DNA from: Nephrocerus scutellatus
Lineage: Eukaryota > Arthropoda > Insecta > Diptera > Pipunculidae
DNA: 64,000 nucleotides
Direction of reading: 5' to 3'
NCBI GenBank assembly: GCA_947095585.1
Contig: OX352765.1
Coordinates: 79,659,375 to 79,723,374 of the forward strand
The translations under genes were made by a program, and so were the position numbers. Below the pieces are notes generated by a model that was not told the origin of the DNA, did not search any database, and saw only the letters and a program-made list of their open reading frames with translations. This document shows positions 51,415 to 63,483 of the stretch, piece by piece; position 1 is the stretch's first letter, and each line of letters begins with the position of its first letter.

Positions 51415-54290
51415 GAGAGGTGGGGCCTCATAGATGCTCGGCTGTCCGAATTGGTGATGGACCACCTCTTAAACAAGGCACAAGGTCCACCAGTCTCGTT
51501 CGACTGCTCCGAGTTTCTGAGGGCTTTCGGATTATAGGTGCAAGAACCAGGCATCTCTAAATTTCTTTGGCGAGTGAGTTACTACGACTTGAATGGATTG
51601 AAGATCAAGCTTATCCCAGTAAGTGAGATGGCCAAGAGATAGCATTTGCAAGGCCCAGTGCTAGAATTTGGTTTCCTAAGGTGGAGTTGCACAACAAGAA
51701 GGTCCTTCAATGTCTTAGGCTGCAGAATGTGGAAATCCCAAGAGACAACTGAAGTGCGTTGAAGGACGAAGAGTCGCTGCAAAATAATATATCCCTAGTG
51801 CTCATCATCAATGAGGAGTGCCTAGAAACTCTAGACAGAGTGGGTCATAGGCATAGATTTGGCATAAGGTAAGCCAAATATAAAGTATTCCGGATCCCCG
51901 CCCCATCCCGATGAGAACGATCCAGAGAAGAACGCTTCCACCAAATTATTAGAGGACCTAAAGATGGGTAACGGAAAATCTATCGACGGATCCGGCACTT
52001 CCAACCACAAGTGATGACGACGATGACTAAGGCACTGCAGTAACCTCAAGTACTTGAAGTGTGTGCAGTAGAACATAGACGTTGTTATGATACAAGAGCT
52101 CTGGGTCAGAGGCACTGACGTCGGGGGTCTATCAAACAAAGATTTTAATCTCTGGGTAAGCAAATATCTTGTGTCTTAGTTAAGAAACGTATTAGCGCTT
52201 TCCTTTGCCAAAATTTTAACTCGTCGGACTTAACAGTCGTGAAGACAGAGGATACTTTCCGCAGGAGCATACCGGAATAACTCATTAGCAAATCAAGAGG
52301 GTGTGATGTCATGCCATCAAAACACAGCCTCTGGGGAAGCTCAAAACGAACGGGGTGAGTCCTTATTTGATTTTCTCATAAATTATAATTTAAGATACAA
52401 AATAATGATAGAACTATCACCTTTATATCTTTCCGAGATTGGATAGGTACAATGAATGTGAGACAACTGGACTGTCTCCAGTGTCAACTTCTATTTCGAT
52501 ATTAGGTATTTTATGTTAGACCTGTCTTTCCTGTCCGCAACTCCAAACTGAAAGAAATTCAGTAACATTATCCAGACCAAACTGGGAGAAAGTCCTTTTA
52601 TTGAAACAGCTACAACTGTGGACGTGGACTCCAGCATTAAGATTCTTGGCAGCTCCATGGATTTGATGGCAACGGGAAAAATCACCCAATTTGGTGGAGC
52701 GATGAACTGGACAAGCTCAGAAGACTGTCCAGATCCATGTTCAATATCTGCTGTACAAAAAATTTCTGGCAACCCTACAAGTACTGCCTGAAAACATACA
52801 AGAAAGCTTATCGAAGCTCCTGGATGGAGTTCTGTCAAACCATTATATCCACAAAGGACTCGGTCAGAATATACAAAATTCTATCCAAAGAAAACCCTTT
52901 TCCGACCGTCATCAAAAGATCGAAAGGGAGTTGATCAAAATCAACGCTGAATCTTTGGATATCTTAATAAATATCCACTTTCTCGCACTCAAAGACATAG
53001 GCTTAGCGCACTGGCTGAGTACTCCTGAAAGCCAGGAGGTGACAACATGCAAAGTGCAAAACGTCATAACCCACGAAAAGGTTTCCTGTGCCATTCGCAG
53101 CTTCTCTGGGTATAAACCAACCAATCTCTCAAAACCTCCTGACCAATTTATTAAATACGTTGCGGTGTACAGCGTGGTCCGACTCAGAGAATCTTGGTGG
53201 TTTGTTACCAAACCATACTGCAAAGAAGATGATACAGTCTTCAAACGACTACTGCAGTCCTAAACTTCACTTTAATTCTAGCTTTACTGTAGAGTTTCCA
53301 ACTAGGAAAAGATGGAAAGACGGGGGATTTATTGTTGTTGTTGTTGTTGTTGTTGTTATAGCAGCTACAGGTCTGTTAAACCTATTGTTGTGTTGATAAT
53401 TCTTGGCCCAGTGTGTGAAACACTTGAAGTCATTTCGGTGCGTAGAGCCGATCGTCGTAGAAAGTCGAGAGAGTTGTGGGACTTTTTAATGTAACTCTAT
53501 TCACCGATATATAGAAGTAGAGTAATGGAGTCTACTCTGAAAACCTTTACTTTCCAAGGTCCTACAAGCTACCTGACTCTGCAAGTATCTTCCAGGCGGC
53601 GATCTTAGCGATAGGAGAGGCATGCAGGGTGCTTTCTCGTTATACGGCAATAGAGGGCATGTGTAGACAGTCAATCCGTTATCAAGGCCAATATTGCGAC
53701 AAGCAACACTTCTAAGCTCGTCAGTGAGGAGGGAGGCAGAACTGGCTTCGATAAGCCAATGCATGGACATAGACCGGGTCACAGCGACATGGACGGACGT
53801 ACTGGCGATGAAGGGCCTCAAACTAAATACGGACTGCGCTGAGACAGTCTGCTATCCTTTGAGCTCCGTCAGGGAACGCGTTCTTTCCTACCTTACAACC
53901 AAAGCACAGCTACTCTACCTTAGCTGTTTAATTTAACCAATTGCACCACGTCGAAAGCCTTTCTATAATAAAAACAATTCCACCGAGTTGGTCTCCAGAT
54001 CTTGAAAAGATATTTCAAGCGTGGTTGCCATAATCACAGGTCAATGGGCGGTGGGCAGCCACGCAGCCAAACTAGGAATCCCTCATTCCCTTTTAGGAGC
54101 TGGTTAAATGTGAATGAGAAAGAAACTCTCATTCATTTTGTTTGCAAGTGGCCGGTCCTTGCTGCTCCCCGTTTTTGCAAACCGAGTAATCCTTTCTTTT
54201 CTCACTTGAAGGAGCTTTCAAAGTACGGCATCACCAATTTGATATCGTACCTGAATGCTACAAGTTCGATATAACTATACACAATCGTCT
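51415..54290 (+). pseudogene. Family Y copy with ORF1 end, endonuclease start, linker and RNase H
   Basis: In order: decayed ORF1 C-terminus (51,420-51,990; LETLDRVGHRHRFGIR-like); endonuclease start (52,020-52,170; LKYLKCVQ, VVMIQELWV, GGLSNKDFNLWVSKY); a poorly preserved middle; pre-RT linker (52,690-52,930; DELDKLRRLSRSMFNICC, YKYCLKTYKKAYRSSWMEFC); the start of the fingers (53,060-53,110; VITHEKVSCAIRSFSGYK). Then a deletion of nearly the whole RT jumps to the thumb end (53,125-53,260; FIKYVAVYSVVRLRESWWF, parallel to 11,610-11,680 of copy 1). RNase H (53,300-53,800) is split by a short insertion (53,327-53,485). C-terminus (54,100-54,270): KETLIHFVCKWPVLAAPRFC. It shows the 5' parts that copy 1 lacks. 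Confidence 0.8.
53327..53485 (+). mobile_element. Short interspersed repeat with (TTG)n head inserted in family Y RNase H
   Basis: Interrupts the RNase H start between CGGGGGATTT and AATGTAACTC; in the 11.8- and 18.1-kb copies these are joined directly. It begins with (TTG)9 and TATAGCAGCTACAGG, and contains CTTGGCCCAGTG and CGGTGCGTAGAGCCGATCGT. The layout ((TTG)n, AGCAGC, CTTGGC, CGGT..GTAGA.CCGA.CGT) resembles a short repeat I recall from fly genomes; the identity is not proven. No ORF. Confidence 0.55.
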
Positions 54291-54499
54291 TTCTTTCCAT
54301 TAAATCTCCTGAGGACTGTCGTAGCAAAATGGCTTAGTGCGATTTGAGGACCTCGCCAAGTTGACTAGGAGCGCAATTGAATTGCCATTGAAATTAGTGT
54401 CTTGAAATTTAATGCGAATCCAATACTGCCATTCTTGTGCAACGAATAAGGACATCCATACAAAGCTCAACTGACTTTCAATAAAATTACAAAGAAATC

Positions 54500-54670
54500 T
54501 TAAATATTAGTGAATGAATCCATAAATAAGTCAATGAATTGGTTAATCAGTCGATCAGTCTACCTGAGTCAATAAGTAAAGTTGTCGTTCAGTCAATTAG
54601 TTAATCAGTCAACCGCAGACAATAAGTAAATCATTCGATCAGTCAAATAGTCAGTCAGTGAATTTGTCAT
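54500..54670. repeat. Degenerate AGTC/AATC-rich tandem repeat
   Basis: Short units of CAGTCAAT / AATCAGTC type, with a longer ~60-bp near-repeat: AATTGGTTAATCAGTC...GAGTCAATAAGTAAA against AATTAGTTAATCAGTC...GCAGACAATAAGTAAA. Confidence 0.75.
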
Positions 54671-56600
54671 CAAATTCTTATGTTTTTTCAGTCAACATTG
54701 AAGTAAAATTAATTATGCTTTACAATGCCCCAGTTTCGATTAAAAATTTAATTTTAAATGTATGCTAAGCATAGTAATTTATAAATCAAAACAAGGTTAG
54801 TTTAAAAGATAAAATAATTAACTATGCGTCTAAATTTTTTATAGAAATTTCATTTCTTAAAAACAACTTTTTACACGGATCTTGAAAATTGGATAGATTT
54901 TCCGGTGCACAGCATGATGCTATTAATAATTTATGAGTGAAAAAAATATAAACATTTCGTTATTATAAACTATAAATGGGAGAAAGGAGTTAAAAAATAT
55001 TTCAAAGTTATTACCGTAAAATGCGAGAGGTCTAAAAAAGCCGCTAAAGGAGGAATACACGGCAGTCTGCAACTCCTTCACAAGTTAACCTTAGTCACCT
55101 AGGGCAACAGCTGATGAAAGGAAGAGAAATCCTTTCAATTAACTCACCGCCAATCCATCCTCTCAACGCTCCAATCCCTGGCAATCTACACTTAATCTCT
55201 GCTTCTCGGTGTTTGTATGTACGACGTAGCATCAGTATCTATTACACTGCATCTTGTTAGTAAATTCCATCCTTGTTGTGATTATCTTCCATTAGCTTCA
55301 ACGCTGAGAAATTTTCTGAAAAGAAAAATTTCTTTTTTATCTTCACTAAGGCAAAATATTTATGAAAGCATCATGATGCACCGGACTAGGTCGAGCGTGC
55401 CACTCTGCAATTTGTCTCTCCTTTAATCAGGGAAGAAATGCCCCTTTTTTCGTCTTTTCCATTTTCCATTTCCTATCTTTCATTATCCCAAAGTGAAAGA
55501 AAAACAACAACGAGAGCATATCGCTAACAAGTCGGTATTCAATTCGAATTCCAGAGCTGTGAGTATTATGCGCTTTGCACTGTGCGACCATTTGTATCCC
55601 AAGGGGTCGAAAATCAATTAAACTGAACTTTCAATTTAATTTGAATTTTTCCCCTCAACTTGTCGTACTCACGGCCAATCAAATGGAAATCGCTTTCATA
55701 GATTCCGTTTGTTGATTCTTTATTAGCATAATGACGAACAACTTATTCCGCTGTCGATTTGTCGCATTAATCTTAAGTCCTCGTTCTTGTTAATGTTAAA
55801 AATATTTGACTTTTCCATAAAGATATAGATCGGTATTTTTGGAGCACTCGTACATCTCTACATTTTAATCAGCGGAAATGTCGATTTCTTTTATTGTTTC
55901 GTGAGGATCCAGGCGAGGCAAAGAAATGCAGAAGATTCAGGATTTTGTTGAAATATATAGAAATCTAATATTATTTACTTTGGGGAATAAGGTTGGTCGG
56001 TAGTTAATTTCCTGTTTGGAATAGCAGGGAGAAACATTGTGTTTCTGAAATAGGCAGAAAGTAATTAAAATATCCTTAGGGAATTAATACAAAGTAGGGA
56101 CAACTCTTCCGTATTCCCAGGAGATGTGATCCTTATAAAAAACCTGTGTTCGTAAATAAAATTTCTTTAGGGTTATAAATTCTTCAAGAAATTAGCAGCA
56201 GGTGAAGAAATCCATAAAGGAGAAAATCTTATTAGGTTGAAATTGAGAAACTTTTCCCCACGGAGCATAGATCTTAAGTAATTGTCATCTTACTGAGAAC
56301 TTTTATAGGTATCCTGTTCAATATATTACTGGAGAGGGTTGCTCCACTAAAAACGATTGTCTTACAACAATAGATTAGTTGTTATATTTGGTTTCCTGGA
56401 TTTAAATAATCTTGAGAGAATAGTTTCTATTTCCATATTGTTATCGATTCTAAAATTAACTCGCAATTTCTTAAATCACACAGCTTCGAATATGTGTCTT
56501 ACTCGCATAATGGTCTGCTCTCAATTGAGATTTTTAGCGGAAAATCGGCCTAACCACAAAAAAAAAAATCAAAATTCACTTTTAGACATAAACCACTTTT
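54671..56600. other. Stretch without a recognisable gene
   Basis: AT-rich, frames below 90 codons, no TE or RNA motif recognised. Confidence 0.4.
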
Positions 56601-56605
56601 TGAAA

Positions 56606-57978
56606 TCACAAATTTCGATATAAACTTATTATTAACAAGGTTTTTACAAGATTTTTATTTAAAAGATCAAACTCTGCTGCCGAACGTATTTCTTTAGGGA
56701 AAATACGACTTACTAACCAATGTACTGCTGGGCATTCACAGAGGATATGTTCGGATGATTCGTCATCTTCCGAGCCGAATATAAATTCTGTATCTGATTC
56801 TAGATTAAGTTTGTGAAGAAAGCCATAGTGACATGTGAGAAAGCTCACTAGCTTTCTGATGCTATCCTTCTCTTGATAAATTATTTCCTTGTAGGAAAAA
56901 AGCTCGATTAATCGCTTGGATTATGTCAGCCCCGGGAACTTTTTTTCAGGGGGCCAGACGAAGTTTGTTTTCCCAATTATTAATTATATCTGTGACGTCA
57001 GCCCAGTTGATACAACAATAGGGTTCAGGTCCTATGGGCCCAGATTCTCAGCCAGCCCTAGCTAGTTCATCTGCAGATTCGTTGTCTGCAATTCCTTGAT
57101 AACAAGGGATCCATCTGAGTTTTACCCTGTTATGTATCGCAAGAGATTAGAGTCCATTTTTGCAGCATTTAACTGAAAAAGATTGCATTAAGTTGGACAA
57201 CAGTGCTGCTTGGTTATCTGAAAAGATAGATATCCTGGCGCCCTCAATGCATTTTCTAAGGTTTATCCTAGCACAGATCTCAACTGCATGGAGTTTATTC
57301 TGGAAACCTTAGGCCTTCCTCATATTGTTATCGATACTTTGGTTCGGGTCCAGAGACAACTCCAGATCCCATCGTTGATTTATCTGTGAATCAGCCCAGA
57401 CCTCTATCACCCAGTTCCGGAATACCATAAAACTAGTTTTCACGGTCCAATATTTCTACCTCAAATAATGTGCAGAACTCCCTGACCATAATGTCGGGCA
57501 AATTGCTTAACATGTTTCTTTTGGGAATTGAGACAAGAATTTTCAGCTTCTAATGCTTTCTTAAGCCTCACCATCATTGTGAACATCCAATATATCATTT
57601 TAGGATTTAGAACCCAGGTATAGGCGTCTACTGGCCTACATGGCCCTAGAGGGTTGTTCGACGCCGGACTTGATAAGAAAATTCCACCTAAGTTGCACTC
57701 GTATATCAAGGAAAACTCCGAGATATTTATCCTTACTGGAATAAACTATAGTGGTGCCTTTAATAGTGGTAGATTTAAAAATCTCCTTTTATGAAAGTCT
57801 CTAGAATGGTTTTGCAAATATTGATGGATAGTCCTTCTCTGCTGCACCATTCTCAAATGTTTTTTAGCAGAACACTAGAAATTATCGTGATATGTCTAAG
57901 AGGAATCACCAAGTAATCCGCATAACCAATGGTAATGTAGCCTGATCTGTGTAGTTCGACTAGAAGATTAATAACCAC
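56606..57978 (-). pseudogene. Family X copy 2: RT palm to 3' end, minus strand
   Basis: Reads leftward from the RT palm to the C-terminus. Near 57,890-57,975 the minus strand gives LHRSGYITIGYADYLVIPLR, aligned with the YADD region of copy 1 (YADY here). Near 57,720-57,770 LKGTTIVYSSKDKYLGVFLD-like sequence follows. Then CRPVDAYTWVLNPKMIYWMF (57,461-57,709) matches the thumb, an RNase H remnant spans 57,000-57,450, and the C-terminus (56,606-56,848) reads LTCHYGFLHKLNLESDTEFI and EDDESSEHILCECPAVHWLV, parallel to the CCHC end of copy 1. Many stops; much older than copy 1. Confidence 0.8.
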
Positions 57979-58290
57979 AAAAGCCCCGCTGTCAGGCCAT
58001 CAGCACATCAGGTTTGACAATCCTGACTGACACATGCTTCTTCTAGATACGATCATAAGTCTACGGACAGGAATCTATATCAAAGACTTGTCCTCTCTAA
58101 AGTAGATATGCTTGTCACATCTTTTAAATCCATAGGGTACTACGATAAGGAGCCAGCATATCAACTAACTGATATGTTGCTCTCCTTCTAGCATGACAGC
58201 TGTGTCCCTCAAGACAGCTTGGCCTTCCCATGGCATACTGGGCTCCGTCATTGGTATGCTCCTTTTCCGGATACTCGTGGGTTATTATTG
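57979..58290 (+). pseudogene. Family X endonuclease end and linker, inverted relative to copy 2
   Basis: Starts with CCCGCTGTCAGGCCATCAGC followed by ACATCAGGTTTGAC, closely matching 59,308-59,340 (SLSDHQHIRFDF), and runs through TCTATATCAAAGACTTGTCC to a Cys-containing linker (HDSCVPQDSLAFPW). It is ORF2 sequence that lies upstream of copy 2's RT in the intact element, but in the opposite orientation and starting exactly where copy 2 ends. Confidence 0.7.
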
Positions 58291-58299
58291 AATCAAGAA

Positions 58300-60560
58300 A
58301 TAATAATTATGAGACCGATGCATTTCAAAGCGCATCAAGCTCGGGTCCTGTTGTTGACAAACCCCATGTTGGCCTCAACTGCTAGGTCTGCTGTTGAGCT
58401 GCCGAGCCTTACCCAGAGTACTGACGGCGTAGCCAAATGGTCAGGTCTGAGGACGTGGAACCAGCCAGTTCTGATTCTGACGCATCCACAATTGTTGATG
58501 CAAGTAGCAGTAGTTCGGAGAAAGCCGGGTGCTCTTTTATTGGGAAGGCATTAGATAAGCTACTGATCCAGCATCACCAAGGTGGATGCATTAAATTGAA
58601 TTCGCATGGAAAAAAATAGAGAGAGTGCTCTTGTTTTTGTCAAAGCCACCCGTTCAACTTCAGCATCCAGGGAAGACTAATGAGCTCCATTAGGTTGTTA
58701 CAGGGGAACTTGCATCACACGAAGGGCACGTCCACTACCCTCAGTGGCAAGCGGTTCACCGAGGAAAATATAACCCTTAGTCTCATCCAAGAGCCTGGGG
58801 TTATAAGCGGACAGTTCAAAGGTATACGGAGCCAAAGAAGTAAGTTGATCTGAAAATGTGTGAAGTCAGTGCTAACGCGGCCCCCTTAATCGGCACGAAC
58901 ATCAACTTTCTTCCTATTCCAAAACGCATAACGAAAGACCTGGTGGCCCTACTGATTAAAGTTCCGACTGAGAGGGAAACACGGAACGTCGTGTGTGCTT
59001 CAGCATATTTCATCGGCGACGACGACAACATTCCACCTAGGAGCTGATAGAGGACTGCCGAAAAGAAACGTTCAGTACCTCATAGGAAGTGATGCAATTG
59101 CCCATCATAAGGCCTGGGCAGAAGCGATATCAATAGAAGGGGTTGGTGTCTTTAAAATAACTTAATAGTAGTAATTTAGATATATTAATTAAAGGATCCA
59201 AACCTGCTTTCATAAATGAGATTCACGAAGAGTTACTTGACCTCACTCTTACTACTCCATTTATCTCCAACTTTTTTGAAAACTGGCATGTGTCCTACGA
59301 AGCCTCGCTGTCAGACCATCAACATATCAGGTTTGACTTTCCTGGCCAACTTGCACATACTCCTTCTACATATGATCCAAAGTCCACAGACTGGAATCTA
59401 TATCGGGGACTTGTCCTCTCTAAAGTAGATTGTCACATATTAAGTCTACAAGGGACTTAGCATATCAACTTAATGGTATCTTTCACCCCTGCCAATCTTC
59501 ATTAAGAAGACGGCTGCGAGAATACGGGTAAAAACCTGGTTAATACGTGGACCACCTAAAAATTCTCACTCAATTCCCGAAAGAGATATGTTCTACAAAA
59601 TCGCTGACATTATGGTAAGGAAGCACTGTTTCAGAAGAAAACTTAAAATAGAAATATTTGACCGAATTATCTGGTGCAATGGTGTTGCGGCACTGGACGC
59701 TAGAGATCTGGTCTTGTTCACAGTTGGATCTAAGATGGAAACTGGAGTTGGAATGTCTTTGAACCCAACACCAATATTTTAATACCAATGGAAAAAAGTC
59801 CCTCGGTGTTCGAGGTAGAACTCCATTCCATTTAGATTTGCGCCTTTGTAAAGGAATTAAAAGCGCTAGAATATATATCCTCTCAGATAGTCAGGCAGCA
59901 CTTAAAGCGGCGCTGCCATCCAATTTAATGGGCTCAATATCAGTCAAAAACTGGTTCGATGCACTGCAATCTCTTCCCAGGCACAACAAAGTCAAACTCG
60001 GTTGGGTCCCTGGTCATCAGGGAATTACAGGAAACGAATCTGCAGATAAACTAGCTAGGGCTGGCTCGGAATCTGCGTTCGTAGGACCTGAACCCTAGTA
60101 GGGTAGATAAATTGTCTACACTACTAGGAAAGCGTCGCGGGGCCTAAGCAATACAAACAATTATTCAGACCCTTTTCTTAATTTTAATAGCGATAGCATT
60201 AGGAAGCTGGTGAGTTTCCTAGCAGGTCATTGTGGCTTGCGCTATCACCTTAACAAAATTGCTGTTGTCTCAGAAACAGAATATATGTTCTGTCCGGAAG
60301 ATGAAGAGTCATCCGAGCACTCTCTGTGAATTCTGTGAATGCCCAACATTACCTTTGTTAAAGAGACGCATCTTTCACAAGAAAAAATGCTCGACAGCGG
60401 AGTTGAGAAACTCTGCTACTAAGGCTGTACTATCGTTCATTTGGGAGGTGGCACGTCTCTTAGAGTAAAGACTACCTAAGATACAATAGACATTTCAGGC
60501 CACAATGTCTGACATACGTGCTAGGGTACAAATCCAAAAAAAAAATAAATAAAAATAAAG
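58300..60560 (+). pseudogene. Family X copy 3: ORF1 tail, endonuclease, RNase H, 3' end
   Basis: Possible ORF1 tail (58,437-58,619; EDVEPASSDSDASTIVDASS, Ser-rich). Endonuclease from 58,680: MSSIRLLQGNLHHTKGTSTT and LSLIQEPG (catalytic Glu in QEP), NFLPIPKRITKDLVALLIKV, VVCASAYFIGDDDNIPP, YLIGSDAIAHH, PAFINEIHEELLDLTLTTPF, and SLSDHQHIRFDF near 59,310. At about 59,479 the sequence jumps to the RT thumb end (FIKKTAARIR-like), deleting the RT core. RNase H: FTVGSKMETGVG (Asp replaced by Val in the TDGS block), YILSDSQAALKA and GWVPGHQGITGNESADKLAR. C-terminus with SEHSL, then the 3' UTR GATACAATAGACATTTCAGG and an A-rich tail (60,536-60,560). Old, with several frameshifts, but it preserves the 5' half that copy 1 lacks. 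Confidence 0.82.
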
Positions 60561-60564
60561 TGTC

Positions 60565-61785
60565 TCATACGGTTTTAGATTGTTAGAACAATATTCTAAT
60601 TACTCAAGAGTTAAGAGAGCTCATGAATGACTGAAATGCATTAAAGGGTAAGATTTTTAAATGCACCAAATATAATAACTAAAAAATATCATCGAAGCAC
60701 GCTTCATACCCGCATTAAATATCACTTATATCTTCACTGCTTGTTGGGTTTTAATCAAGCAATGTACTATGCACAAAAAAGCACAATATATAACTTCCCT
60801 TTGCGTTCTAGAACACTTTCAATATTTCTTGAAACTCGCCCATCACGTGTGAACAAGCTCGCACTCTCTTGTCGATTTTGAATATTTTTATTAAAAAAAA
60901 ATAAATAAAACCGTTGACATAACACTTCAACATGCGTGTAACCTCAATAAACAAACCATTATGTTATGCAGTACAATCCTGGCGTTGTCATTCAGTATAG
61001 CGGTCAATTTTTAAAACATATTTGCAGTAGGTGAGCGTACTCATCTGCATTCATCAAAATAACTTTGTAAACAGATCCTTGACATTTTTACTGCACCTTA
61101 TTATGAATACCACAGAGGACTAAGTGCCGCGCAGCACTCATCTTAAATTACACTCCGTCAACATGTGCAGGAACTGTGTATAGCAAATAGTTTTCAGTCA
61201 AAGCAAAACAATAAAATGTTAAGCAGAGTAGAACTCAATAAAACAGAACCAAGCCTCCTCATTTTTAGTTATGGATATTAATTTTGCATAGCGAACACAA
61301 TGTTCCCCTTCCAACCATCAGCATCATCATCGTATCGTTCAGCTCGTCAGCTCTGCGGTACACTATGATGACTGAGCTTCTGCTCACTTTTTCAATCGAC
61401 CCGCACCTGTACTCACTTGAACTCCTTTGGAAATCACTTGCGAAATATTTCATCATATCGGATGGATCGTATGGATGGAATAATGTGGCGCTCGGCTGGT
61501 GGTACGTTCTGTTGGGTGAAATTTGATCGGTATTGTACTAAAGAAAAAGAAAAGAGTGAAGAGAAGTAGAGAGAAAATAACGGCAATTATGTTGTTTTGA
61601 AAAAGATTGAAGGTTTTTGTAGTTGTTATAGATTGGAGCACATTTGCTAGGAATTTATTTTTTCAATTTCGATCTACAACGTCGCAACCTGATACTTTTC
61701 ACCTTGATCCTAAACTTCTGAGAAATTATGCAATATCGAAAATTACCCTTTTCATCAAAGAAACTCTTATCAGTAGGAGTTTAGG
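60565..61785. other. Stretch without a recognisable gene
   Basis: Short ORFs only (longest 80 codons). No TE or RNA motif recognised. Confidence 0.4.
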
Positions 61786-61789
61786 AGTA

Positions 61790-62620
61790 AATTTTTTAAA
61801 AAATTGTTTGGAAGCCCCATATCCTGATCACTCCAAAGTGTTTCCATAGCAGATACACATTTCTATAAAAATTTAAAAAAATTGGGGTAATTTAAAAAAT
61901 TGTATGGGAGCCAGACGGCCCTGGTGGCAATTCCAATTTTTTACAAAAAGCGTTATCCAAAGGACATATGTGTTTAAAATTTCAAGAAAATCGGGTAAAT
62001 TTTTTAAAATTTTGTATGGGTCCTTCCGACAACGGGGTCCGATAACTCCAAAATGGAAATGGTTGTTTATCGGAGTTACATGTGCATGTAAAATTTGAAG
62101 AAAATCGTGCACTTTTTTACAAAATTTGTATGGGTGCCTCCCGATCCCGGGGCCCGGTCACTTCCAAAGCTTTACAAAAAGTGTTGTCCATCGGAGATAC
62201 ACATTCGTATACAATTTGAAGAAAATCGGGAATTTTTTTTATATTAAATTTGTATGGTCATTCAAAAAATTTTACAAAAAGATACAGATATACAAGATAC
62301 TTGAAGAAAATTGGGTTAAAATTTAAAAAAATTATATGAGCACCCCTCGGGCCTCAGGCCCCGATCACCCCATAAATTATACAAATAGGTTTGTCCATCA
62401 GAGATGCACATGTGTTAAAAATTTGAAGAAAATCGGGTTAAAATTTAAAAAAGTTATATGGGCACCCTTCGGGGCTTTGGGCCTCAGAAAATCTGGTAAA
62501 TTTTGTAATTTATTTGTATGGTATTTTTTAGAAAGGGTTGTCATGGGAAATACACTAATGTGTGCCAAGTTTGAATAAAATCGGGCTTTAGGAAGTGGGT
62601 TAACAATTTTTTTTTATATT
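61790..62620 (+). repeat. ~115-bp repeat array, six to seven units
   Basis: The core TTGTATGGG(A/T)(G/C)CC plus a C/G-rich stretch starts near 61,900, 62,012, 62,127, 62,252, 62,331, 62,452 and 62,512, giving spacings of about 112, 115, 125, 79, 121 and 60 bp. Each unit also has TTTACAAAAAG(T)GTTGTC, an ACACATGTGT-like palindrome, and GAAGAAAATCGGG. The array ends GGGCTTTAGGAAGTGGGTTAA, the same terminus as at 414-435. Frames across it are open by chance. Confidence 0.85.
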
Positions 62621-62769
62621 TATATTACGACTGAGTAAATTACATTTCATAATAAAGTATTTTGATTTGTCGGCGTAATCAAGTGATTATCCCTAGGGTA
62701 TCGTAACTCCTCCTCAGATTTTTCGCCACAGTAAGTCTACTGACCTCCTGGTCCCGATAAGTCCAATGG

Positions 62770-63290
62770 TTTGGTTATTTGCAGTCTTCTTGTTGGTCTG
62801 GTCGTCAGCATACAGCGTATGTCCAGATTTTGGTTTTCAGAAAGGTAGATCGACGAAAGATGCAGTATTGCAGTTCGGTGCTCAAGTAATGTCAAACCTT
62901 GATGGGGAAAAAATGTACAGCTGGGTTATTTATTGATAACACCAAAGCTTTTGATATGGTCAACCACAATATTCTGCTGAGAAAATTAGAAAAAGTGGTT
63001 TCGAACTATAGATTGGTTTAGATCTTACTTAAAAGATAGGTCGCAAAGAGTGAAGTTAGATGAGATTAGGAGCGACATAAAATTCTTCAATTTGGGTGTA
63101 CCACAAGGCTCTGTTGTGGGACCAATTTTGTTTCTAGTCTATATTAATTCACTCCTTGCACTTAATTTCAAAGGATCACCTACTAGTTTTGCGGATGATA
63201 TAGGGTTTTCTTATGATTTGAATAGTCCTTTGGATCTAGTTTCCGACATCAATTGGGATCTAAGTTTATTGAGAAGCTGGTTTTAATAGG
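62770..63290 (+). pseudogene. CR1/jockey-group reverse transcriptase fragment
   Basis: Fingers end and palm only: DFGFQKGRSTKDAVLQF near 62,830, then LFIDNTKAFDMVNHNILLRK (motif A) near 62,930-62,990 in a second frame, WFRSYLKDRSQRVKLDEIRS, LGVPQGSVVGPILFLVYINS (motif B) and SFADDIGFSYD (catalytic FADD; 63,050-63,286). Ends abruptly at LLRSWF. At least one frameshift and one stop. Confidence 0.75.
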
Positions 63291-63483
63291 GTACCCCACT
63301 CATATCTAATATTTAATTATATATAAGCCATTTGAAATGGCGTTCAATACTATTTTTTTAAACTTAGTATACAGAATGTCGCGAATATTTCTTTATTTTA
63401 TACTTATTAGTAATTTATATTTTAAGATTGTGAATTTTAAGAAAATGAAGAAATAATAAAGAATTCTAATTAAAAAAAAAAAC

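Noticed and set aside
61790..62620. Chain of 60-80-codon plus-strand frames (61,607-62,578) as an exon cluster
   Set aside because: They run through the ~115-bp tandem repeat and repeat the same residues; the match is to DNA repeats, not to a protein family.
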